Origin: Methylobacter sp.
Lineage (GTDB): Bacteria > Pseudomonadota > Gammaproteobacteria > Methylococcales > Methylomonadaceae
Assembly: GCA_023229605.1 (NCBI GenBank)
Contig: JALNYY010000020.1
Location: 1-12,997 of the forward strand
Direction of reading: 5' to 3'
Length of the DNA stretch: 12,997 nt
How positions within the stretch are numbered: the stretch's first letter is position 1; every line of letters begins with the position of its first letter. Position numbers and translations under genes: made by a program. Of the stretch, positions 8,026-12,997 are shown in pieces. The notes beneath the pieces are model-generated. The model made no database searches. It was not told where the DNA came from and saw only the letters and a program-made list of their open reading frames with translations.

Positions 8026-8826
8026 CTACTTTTTGTTTAAAGCCAACTTTGCCTGGTTCCATAGAATATCCAATTCGGCCAGTTCGCAGTCTTTCAGGTT
8101 CTGGCCTGACGCTTCAAGCTGTTGTTCTATGTGTTGGAAGCGTCTGGAGAATTTTTTAGTGCTTTCCTTCAGCGCGACTTCAGCATTGACGTTTAAATGG
8201 CGGGCCAAATTAACCGCAACCAGCAATAAATCGCCAATCTCTTCCTGAATATGCGCCTGATCCCCGGACTGCCAGGCTTCTTTAACCTCATCCAGTTCTT
8301 CCAGCACTTTATCAAAAACCGGCAATACGTCCGGCCAGTCAAAGCCGTGATTTGCGGCGCGATCCTGTATTTTTTCGCATTCAATCAACGCCGGAAGATT
8401 GCGCGCCACGCCTGACAGCACGCTTTCCGGCTCCGCCGTTTTGTTTTTCTCCTGGCGTTCGTCGGCTTTCGCCTGTTCCCAGGCTTGATGGCGTTCTTCA
8501 TCGGTGTTGAAAACCGCATCGGAAAAAACATGCGGATGCCTGCGGATCAGTTTATCGCAAATGCCGGCCGAAACCTGTTCAAAATCGAACAACCCTTGTT
8601 CCTCGGCGATCCGGGAATGGAACACCACCTGCAACAGCAGGTCGCCCAGCTCCGAGCGCAAATCATCCAGGTCATTGCGCTCGATCGCATCGACGACTTC
8701 GTAAGCCTCTTCAATCAGGTAAGGAATCAGGCTGGTGAAATCCTGTTTGACATCCCATGCGCAGCCATCTTCCGGGTGGCGCAGACGCGACATGATGTCT
8801 AAGAGATTTTGGGTGTGTTTTAACAT
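8026..8826 (-). CDS. mazG: Nucleoside triphosphate pyrophosphohydrolase MazG
   Basis: MazG hydrolyses NTPs and dNTPs to monophosphates and pyrophosphate, cleaning out noncanonical nucleotides and influencing ppGpp-linked survival. The 266-residue protein is the full-length two-domain form. The first domain has EEAYE at 39-43 and ELGD at 59-62. The second repeats the pattern as EELDE at 176-180 and EEIGD at 195-199. These acidic E-x-x-E and E-x-x-D residues coordinate magnesium. The N-terminal segment RLRHPEDGCAWDVKQ is a family landmark. The ATG at 8826 fits the usual MLKHTQNLLDIM-type start. It is last in a minus-strand run after the PfkB kinase, with a REP-like palindrome in the gap. No mazEF toxin genes are adjacent. 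Confidence 0.97.
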   Translation of the reverse strand: MLKHTQNLLDIMSRLRHPEDGCAWDVKQDFTSLIPYLIEEAYEVVDAIERNDLDDLRSELGDLLLQVVFHSRIAEEQGLFDFEQVSAGICDKLIRRHPHVFSDAVFNTDEERHQAWEQAKADERQEKNKTAEPESVLSGVARNLPALIECEKIQDRAANHGFDWPDVLPVFDKVLEELDEVKEAWQSGDQAHIQEEIGDLLLVAVNLARHLNVNAEVALKESTKKFSRRFQHIEQQLEASGQNLKDCELAELDILWNQAKLALNKK

Positions 8827-8847
8827 GGATAGCTTGTTGGTATGTAG

Positions 8848-8873
8848 GTCGGGTTAGCGTAGCGTAACCCGAC
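8848..8873. repeat. REP-like palindrome between kinase and mazG
   Basis: GTCGGGTTA (8848-8856) and TAACCCGAC (8865-8873) form a perfect 9-bp stem around GCGTAGCG, flanked by TGTAG and ACA. This GTCGGGTTA-GCG-x-x-GCG-TAACCCGAC form resembles dispersed palindromes I have seen in many proteobacterial intergenic regions. No associated transposase is in the window. Confidence 0.7.
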
Positions 8874-8890
8874 ACATCGAAGCGGTAAAA

Positions 8891-9823
8891 TCAGAACGAA
8901 GACCCGAAATTTTCGCGGTAGCGTTGTTTGAAACCGTCCATATCAAATGAATGATTTTGGGTGCCGTTATTTTCGATTTTAATGGCGCCCAGCAATGAGG
9001 CGACTCTGCCGGTAATTTCCCAACCCAGTTCATTCATCAGGCCGTATAAAATCCCTGCGCGATAGGAATCGCCGCAACCTGTCGGATCAAGTATCGCTTT
9101 GGGTTTGGCGGCCGGAATGGTAATGCATTCGCCGTGAGTGTAAATTTGAGAGCCTTTGCCGCCCAAAGTAATAATCAGCGCTTCAACCCGTTCAGCTAAT
9201 TGTTCCAGCGACAAGCCGGTACGTTCCTGCATCAACTCGGACTCATAATCATTCAAGGTCACCCAGGTCGCCTGGTCTATGAACTTGAGCAGCTCCTCGC
9301 CGCTAAACATCGGCATGCCTTGGCCCGGATCGAAAATAAACGGTATATCCAGTTCTGCAAACTGCTCGGCATGCAGTTGCATGCCTTCCTTGCCGTCCGG
9401 CGATACGATGCCGATGCTGATTTTCCGGTCGGTAGGCACTGAATTTAAATGCGAAGAATTCATGGCGCCGGGATGGAATGCGGTAATCTGGTTAGCTTCT
9501 TCATCGGTGGTGATATAGGCTTGACCGGTATAGCTGTTGTCCAGGATTTGAATGTACTCGCTGGATAACTGGTTTTGAGCCAGCCATTGGGCATACGGTT
9601 CGAAATCATGCCCGACCGTCGCCATGATTAACGGCTCTTCGCCCAGCAGTTTCATATTGTAGGCAATGTTGCCCGCACAGCCGCCGTATTCGCGCCGCAT
9701 GACCGGCACCAGGAATGATACATTCAGGATATGGATTTTTTCCGGCAGAATATGGTTTTTAAATTTATCATGAAAAACCATGATGGTATCGTAAGCCATA
9801 GACCCGCATAATAATGCACTCAT
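8891..9823 (-). CDS. PfkB-family carbohydrate/nucleoside kinase
   Basis: A ribokinase-fold kinase of 310 residues, the usual length. The N-terminus has CGSMAYDTIM and then the glycine-rich substrate-side motif YGGCAGNIAYNMKLLGE. The C-terminal PfkB signature is DPTGCGDSYRAG, starting at residue 246, with the anion hole GCGD at 249-252 and catalytic Asp at 252. The family transfers phosphate from ATP to sugars or nucleosides such as ribose, fructose or adenosine. The overall pattern is closest in my reading to the adenosine-kinase/ribokinase branch, but the substrate cannot be set from sequence alone, so no symbol is given. GAGGAA lies upstream of the ATG. It follows dgkA by 64 bp on the same strand. 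No sugar transport or metabolism gene is adjacent to hint at the substrate. Confidence 0.9.
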   Translation of the reverse strand: MSALLCGSMAYDTIMVFHDKFKNHILPEKIHILNVSFLVPVMRREYGGCAGNIAYNMKLLGEEPLIMATVGHDFEPYAQWLAQNQLSSEYIQILDNSYTGQAYITTDEEANQITAFHPGAMNSSHLNSVPTDRKISIGIVSPDGKEGMQLHAEQFAELDIPFIFDPGQGMPMFSGEELLKFIDQATWVTLNDYESELMQERTGLSLEQLAERVEALIITLGGKGSQIYTHGECITIPAAKPKAILDPTGCGDSYRAGILYGLMNELGWEITGRVASLLGAIKIENNGTQNHSFDMDGFKQRYRENFGSSF

Positions 9824-9887
9824 TGTGTTATGTTCCTCTTTATCGCCAGGGATGGTGTGTATGCCGGACTGCCGGGAGCAGTCGCGG

Positions 9888-10247
9888 TTAAAGTAAAATT
9901 AGTGCCCAGGTTACCGCAGCCCAGGCCAGTGACATCATTACAGCGGCGGAGCCGATGTCTTTGGCGCGGCCCGATAATTCGTGATGCTCAAAACCCACTC
10001 TGTCGACTACAGCCTCTACCGCCGTATTTAACAACTCGACCAGCATGACTAAAACGATGCTGCCGATCAGCAGCAGCTTTTCAATATTGGTTTCCCCCAG
10101 CCATATGGCCAGCGGGGTCGTTAGAACAAACAGGATGACTTCCTGTCTGAATGCCTCTTCATGCGTCCAGGTTGCTTTAAAACCGGCGACAGAGAAAAAA
10201 CACGCGTTAATCAGGCGTTTTACGCCTTTTGCATTTGGATTTGCCAT
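9888..10247 (-). CDS. dgkA: Diacylglycerol kinase DgkA
   Basis: A small integral inner-membrane enzyme that phosphorylates diacylglycerol to phosphatidic acid, recycling lipid from envelope glycan synthesis. At 119 residues it is family length. Hydrophobic segments at about 33-50, 57-74 and 99-118 fit the three-helix topology. The active-site stretch ELLNTAVEAVVDRVG has E71, N74 and E78, with the same spacing as the E. coli catalytic residues, followed by AKDIGSAAV at 95-103. The N-terminal amphipathic helix (GVKRLINACFFSVAGFKATW) is also typical. It lies 83 bp downstream of gcvH and 64 bp upstream of the kinase gene. These gaps are wide enough that each gene may have its own start site. Confidence 0.96.
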   Translation of the reverse strand: MANPNAKGVKRLINACFFSVAGFKATWTHEEAFRQEVILFVLTTPLAIWLGETNIEKLLLIGSIVLVMLVELLNTAVEAVVDRVGFEHHELSGRAKDIGSAAVMMSLAWAAVTWALILL

Positions 10248-10330
10248 TATTTATTACGAATATTTGTTATTGAAAAAGTAAATATTACACAGATGTGTGT
10301 CAGTTTCGTTACAAGCCGGGTATAACAAAA

Positions 10331-10714
10331 TTATTGCTCGATCATGTGTTGATAGGCATCCGCATCCATTAAAGCATCCAGCTCGGACAGGTCGTCCGCT
10401 TTTATGCAAAACAGCCAGGTTCCATAAGCGTCATCATTGACCTGTTCAGGCTCATCGGTCAGGGCATCGTTGATGGCGACTACTTCGCCGGTAACCGGGC
10501 TGAACAGATCGGATGCGGTTTTAACCGATTCGACTACGGCGCATTGCTCTTGCGCCGTGACTTTGCGGCCCAGCTCAGGCAGTTCTATATAAACCAAATC
10601 GCCTAATTCTTCCTGCGCAAAATCGGTTATGCCGACACGAACGATGTTATCGTCTTCCACCCGCGCCCATTCGTGGGTTTTTGCGTACTTTAAGTTATCC
10701 GGTAGGTCGCTCAT
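10331..10714 (-). CDS. gcvH: Glycine cleavage system H protein
   Basis: GcvH is the lipoylated shuttle of the glycine cleavage complex. It carries the aminomethyl group from the P protein to the T protein and is reoxidised by the L protein. The 127-residue length matches the family. The lipoyl-lysine is K65 in the motif VESVKTASDL (residues 61-70). The conserved start LKYAKTHEWARVE and the ITDFAQEELGDLVYIELPELG block are present. The start is set by AGAGA before the ATG at 10714. No gcvT or gcvP is in view, so the rest of the system must lie elsewhere; GcvH also serves as a lipoate relay in some bacteria. It is divergent from the periplasmic adaptor gene across a 98-bp AT-rich gap. Confidence 0.98.
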   Translation of the reverse strand: MSDLPDNLKYAKTHEWARVEDDNIVRVGITDFAQEELGDLVYIELPELGRKVTAQEQCAVVESVKTASDLFSPVTGEVVAINDALTDEPEQVNDDAYGTWLFCIKADDLSELDALMDADAYQHMIEQ

Positions 10715-10812
10715 GATAATCTCTTAATGGTTAGTTAGTTTATTTTTTAAGGATAACGTGCAATTTTTTAAAAACAACAAAAAAATGCATTTAAGAATGG
10801 AAATCTTATACC

Positions 10813-11844
10813 ATGAACCAATCTACATACTCCTTTAATGTCCACATGAATGCTCTTTTAATAGTCTGTTTTTTTATACTCAGTATTACCCCGGGTTTTG
10901 CAGATGACGACGACAAGCCGGTTGCCAAACCACATAACTCTCCAGGGCCGGGAACTGTTTTTCTGGATGCTAAAGCCCAGTCGTTATCGGGCTTGCAGAC
11001 GGCAACATTGACCGCCGTCAGTCATCGTCCTGAATTTCTGGCTTACGGGAAAGCCGTCAATATACAACCGCTGGTTGAGTTGCGGCACCGGTATTTGGTC
11101 GCGTTAACCGAGCGCGGCAGCGCAGCGGCAAAATTTAAACAGGCCGAGCAGAACATCAATCGTCAGCAAGACTTGTACCGCGACGGCGCGACCTCAAAGC
11201 GCAACCTGCAAGTTCAGCAGGCGCAGTGGCAAATCGATAAAGCCCTGGTCGATGCCAGCGGCGTTCAAGGCAAGGCTATCGTCGATCAAGCCCGGCTCAA
11301 CTGGGGCGAAAAGCTTGCCGAATGGGCTTTGGCTGCGGATTCCGGCAAGCTGGGCGATTTTTTATCCCGTCGGCAAACGCTGCTGCAAATTACCTTGCCT
11401 GTTAACAAGCAGCTGGCCGGCGACATTCAGGACATTTATGTCGACGCATCGGGCAACCGCAGCGCGGCCGGAAAAGCCGCGCTGATTTCAACGGCTCCGC
11501 AAACAGACAATGCCGTGCAGGGCGAAAGCTATTTTTTCCAGACAGACGGCAGTCGCATCAGGACCGGCATGCGCGTTACGGCGTGGATACCTGAGCAAGG
11601 CGAAAGCCATACGGGCGTCGTTATCCCGAAATCCGCTTTAATCTGGTACATGGATCAGGCTTTTGTCTACATCAAAACCGCCGAACAACAATTCAGCCGG
11701 CGCACTATAGACCGGTATTCGGCAACGACCGACGGTTATTTTGTCGGCAGCGGGATTAATGCCGGTGAGCAGCTGGTTGTCACCGGCGGGCAGATACTGT
11801 TGTCGGAAGAATTCAGGGGGCAAATCCCGAATGAGGATGATTAG
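10813..11844 (+). CDS. Periplasmic efflux adaptor (membrane fusion protein, RND/HlyD type), orphan
   Basis: A 343-residue secreted or periplasmic protein with the build of a membrane fusion protein linking an inner-membrane pump to an outer-membrane channel. Residues 1-30 look like a signal peptide (hydrophobic ALLIVCFFILSI, then PGFA) with cleavage after Ala30. A second ATG at residue 12 would give a tighter signal. Residues of about 95-170 are Gln/Ala/Lys-rich and helical (coiled-coil hairpin, FKQAEQNINRQQDLYRDGATSKRNLQVQQAQWQ). The C-terminal part has adaptor features: GMRVTAWIPEQGESHTGVVIPKSAL, then GINAGEQLVVTGGQILLSEEF. The lipoyl-like half before the coil is short and poorly conserved. 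No pump or outer-membrane partner adjoins; the next gene is convergent. The hydrophilic DDDDKP just after the cleavage site is native. Confident of the broad class, not of the substrate. Confidence 0.85.
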   Translation: MNQSTYSFNVHMNALLIVCFFILSITPGFADDDDKPVAKPHNSPGPGTVFLDAKAQSLSGLQTATLTAVSHRPEFLAYGKAVNIQPLVELRHRYLVALTERGSAAAKFKQAEQNINRQQDLYRDGATSKRNLQVQQAQWQIDKALVDASGVQGKAIVDQARLNWGEKLAEWALAADSGKLGDFLSRRQTLLQITLPVNKQLAGDIQDIYVDASGNRSAAGKAALISTAPQTDNAVQGESYFFQTDGSRIRTGMRVTAWIPEQGESHTGVVIPKSALIWYMDQAFVYIKTAEQQFSRRTIDRYSATTDGYFVGSGINAGEQLVVTGGQILLSEEFRGQIPNEDD

Positions 11845-11912
11845 TTGGGCGGTGGGGTGGGGTAAGGTTGCCCGCTTAAGGTCGCTGCCATTAAGATAAG
11901 AACAATGACGCC

Positions 11913-11972
11913 AGCGGGCCGCGCCCGCGATATTTCGGAATTGCGGCTGCTTCATCGCGGGCATGGCCCGCT
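11913..11972. repeat. REP-like inverted repeat downstream of adaptor gene
   Basis: AGCGGGCCGCGCCCGCGA (11913-11930) and TCGCGGGCATGGCCCGCT (11955-11972) are inverted copies that differ only at two central bases, separated by 24 bases. The right arm with its following CCTA has the form of proteobacterial REP sequences (TCGCGGGC-x-x-GCCCGCTCCTA), as known in Pseudomonas. Two REP units in opposite orientation make a REP pair. It may end or stabilise the adaptor transcript. Confidence 0.75.
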
Positions 11973-12015
11973 CCTATCACACCTAACTCACTTAAGGCGG
12001 GACAGAGAAAAATGC

Positions 12016-12057
12016 GGAGTGCAAGCTTTGTTTGCGAACAGGCAAAGCCTGTATTCC
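12016..12057. repeat. Second, unrelated hairpin repeat
   Basis: GGAGTGCAAGCTTTG (12016-12030) can pair with CAAAGCCTGTATTCC (12043-12057): 12 Watson-Crick pairs, two G-U pairs and one mismatch around a 12-base loop. The right side also contains the smaller perfect hairpin ACAGGC-AAA-GCCTGT (12038-12052). The two folds exclude each other. No gene overlaps it. It sits 36 bp beyond the DUF5710 stop codon and could act as its transcript end. Confidence 0.55.
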
Positions 12058-12092
12058 CATCTTAAGAATAACGGCTATTGCAGAAGCAAACA

Positions 12093-12380
12093 TCAATCCC
12101 AAGGCGGCGTATCGCCGTCATAAGCAACAAAGTCTTTAACCGTTGCATGGGTTTTGGCACCGGAGGCGGTCTTGGATGAAGACTTGGTTTTGGACGATGA
12201 AGTCTTCGATCTTGGCGGTTCAGCAACACCGGATTCGGCTTGCCACCGGGCAAACAGCGCAACGTCCTTATCTGACGGGACAAACCACTTCTTTTGGACT
12301 GCGTCCCACCTCGCGCCAAGCGCTTTCGCCTCATCTTTTTGAGCAAAAGGTACATTCAGGTAAATTTTCGAGTCTGCCAT
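12093..12380 (-). CDS. DUF5710 domain protein with low-complexity tail
   Basis: The 95-residue protein begins with a compact domain, IYLNVPFAQKDEAKALGARWDAVQKKWFVP (given as residues 6-35), which matches the DUF5710 pattern (YLNVPF, KD-A-K-LGARWD, KKW-VP). This domain often occurs fused to primase- or helicase-like proteins of mobile elements; its own activity is unknown. Residues of about 57-78 are a Ser/Lys/Thr-rich linker with repeated SSKT, and the protein ends in an acidic-aromatic tip YDGDTPPWD. It is transcribed away from hsdM. A perfect TATAAT lies on its strand at 12424-12429, 44 bp before the ATG, but without a good -35. No Shine-Dalgarno sequence precedes the ATG. It may act on nucleic acid, but this is inference from where the domain usually occurs. 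Confidence 0.8.
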   Translation of the reverse strand: MADSKIYLNVPFAQKDEAKALGARWDAVQKKWFVPSDKDVALFARWQAESGVAEPPRSKTSSSKTKSSSKTASGAKTHATVKDFVAYDGDTPPWD

Positions 12381-12403
12381 TTTATAATAAAGCGTGTGCG
12401 GAT

Positions 12404-12431
12404 TTGATGGGGGTAATTGCTGTATTATAAA
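12404..12431 (+). promoter_or_regulatory. Candidate promoter for hsdM, overlapping the DUF5710 -10
   Basis: TTGATG (12404-12409) and TATAAA (12426-12431) are 16 bp apart on the plus strand and would start hsdM RNA near 12438. On the minus strand TATAAT (12424-12429) would serve the DUF5710 gene. The two -10 elements occupy the same bases, so only one polymerase could bind at a time. Confidence 0.4.
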
Positions 12432-12443
12432 TCATCGCCAACG

Positions 12444-12469
12444 CGGAGGACTAACTCCGGTTTTGCCGG
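12444..12469 (+). promoter_or_regulatory. Overlapping alternative hairpins in the hsdM leader
   Basis: CGGAG (12444-12448) can pair with CTCCG (12455-12459). CCGG (12457-12460) can instead pair with CCGG (12466-12469). They share bases 12457-12459, so only one can form. Both are short, and no T-run follows. Confidence 0.25.
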
Positions 12470-12520
12470 TCATAAATACGACATTAAAAAAACAAATTCA
12501 ACTTTTTTAGACGGAAACAG

Positions 12521-12997
12521 ATGATCGAAGACATCAAAAAAACACTCTGGGCCACCGCCGACAAGCTGCGCGCCAACATGGACGCCGCCGAATACAAGCA
12601 CATCGTGCTCGGCCTGATCTTCGTCAAATACATCTCCGACACCTTCCGGACCCGCCGCGCAGAACTCATGCGCAAGTTTGCCGACAGCCGGGACGACTAT
12701 TATCTGGAAGACGCCGATCAAGAACTGGTTGATGAAGAACTCGAAGACCGCGACTACTACAAGGAAGTCAACGTGTTCTGGGTGCCCGAAGCCGCCCGCT
12801 GGGAAACCCTCCGCGCCCAAGCCAAACAGGCCGACATCGGCAAACGCATCGACGACGCGCTCTCGTTGATTGAAGCCGAAAACCCCAAGCTCAAAGGCAT
12901 ACTCGACAAACGCTACGCCCGCGTGCAACTGCCCGACGGCAAGCTCGGCGAACTGGTCGATCTGGTCTCGCAAATCGGTTTCGGCGAATCGACTGAT
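12521..12997 (+). CDS. hsdM: Type I restriction-modification methyltransferase subunit HsdM, 5' part
   Basis: The frame from the ATG at 12521 stays open to the window end (159 codons), so only the N-terminus is visible. MIEDIKKTLWATADKLRANMDAAEYK followed by HIVLGLIFVKYISDTF is the hallmark of the HsdM N-terminal helical domain (PF12161 type). The stretch continues with FWVPEAARWETL and, near the edge, LGELVDLVSQIGF, where the catalytic N6-adenine methylase domain should begin. The NPPF and F-x-G-x-G motifs lie beyond the window. HsdM with HsdS methylates adenine at a split target site, and with HsdR cuts unmethylated invading DNA. GGAA at 12513-12516 serves as a ribosome site. A long frame on the opposite strand is its shadow. 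The partner genes cannot be seen. Confidence 0.95.
   Translation, partial: MIEDIKKTLWATADKLRANMDAAEYKHIVLGLIFVKYISDTFRTRRAELMRKFADSRDDYYLEDADQELVDEELEDRDYYKEVNVFWVPEAARWETLRAQAKQADIGKRIDDALSLIEAENPKLKGILDKRYARVQLPDGKLGELVDLVSQIGFGESTD

Noticed and set aside
10287..10298. ACACA-GA-TGTGT palindrome before dgkA as an operator
   Set aside because: Five-base arms in an AT-rich gap are likely by chance and match no operator I recognise.
10903..10920. DDDDK coding stretch resembling an enterokinase tag site
   Set aside because: It lies just after a natural signal peptide in a native gene context; there is no vector sequence nearby.
12470..12973. Long open frame on the minus strand (167 codons)
   Set aside because: It is the antisense of hsdM. 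The plus-strand frame shows the recognisable HsdM N-terminus, while the minus frame has skewed Phe/Val/Gly composition typical of a shadow.
12521..12997. High G/C of hsdM as evidence of horizontal transfer
   Set aside because: A hand count gives 37 of 60 G/C at 12601-12660 against 26 of 60 at 481-540 in rpoN, but thiC at 6481-6540 gives 36 of 60, so composition alone does not mark it as foreign.

Overview
This window looks like ordinary chromosome of a gammaproteobacterium. The order lptB-rpoN-hpf-rapZ, a minCDE operon, and gcvH, dgkA and mazG of typical gammaproteobacterial length all point there. A methanotroph-like (Methylococcales) host is my best guess, but no methane-oxidation gene is present, so that is only an impression from protein style. 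Nothing looks like a prophage, transposase, CRISPR array, rRNA or tRNA.

Layout. Positions 1-2800 (+) hold the end of lptB, then rpoN (sigma-54), hpf (ribosome hibernation factor) and rapZ (RNase adaptor). No ptsN, hprK or npr gene lies beside rapZ. Both sides of rapZ carry repeat elements instead: an inverted pair of degenerate 7-bp arrays at 1868-1938 and a long dyad at 2826-2918. Positions 2956-5011 (-) are minC-minD-minE followed by a 65-residue winged-helix protein. Positions 5012-5448 are gene-free and hold a probable minC promoter and a clear TPP riboswitch, which leads into thiC (5449-7329, +) and its terminator. A universal stress protein follows (+). Next comes a minus-strand run, in transcription order gcvH, dgkA, a PfkB-family sugar/nucleoside kinase and mazG (10714 down to 8026). 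A REP-like palindrome lies between the kinase and mazG.

The last third is more accessory. An efflux-type periplasmic adaptor gene (10813-11844, +) has no pump or outer-membrane partner in view. A 248-bp gene-free stretch follows with two different hairpin repeats. Then come a DUF5710 protein (12093-12380, -) and, divergent from it, the start of a type I restriction-modification methyltransferase gene, hsdM, which runs off the right edge at 12997. This is probably the left edge of a defence locus.

Working together: lptB-rpoN-hpf-rapZ is the conserved sigma-54 cluster (LPS export, alternative sigma factor, ribosome storage, cell-envelope precursor control). MinCDE places the division site. TPP feedback controls thiamine pyrimidine synthesis through thiC. 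MazG removes noncanonical NTPs, GcvH carries the glycine-cleavage intermediate and DgkA recycles diacylglycerol. I found no convincing complete new system. The points most worth a second look are the period-7 repeat arrays placed directly before the rpoN and rapZ start codons, which lack a Shine-Dalgarno sequence, and the DUF5710/hsdM divergent pair.
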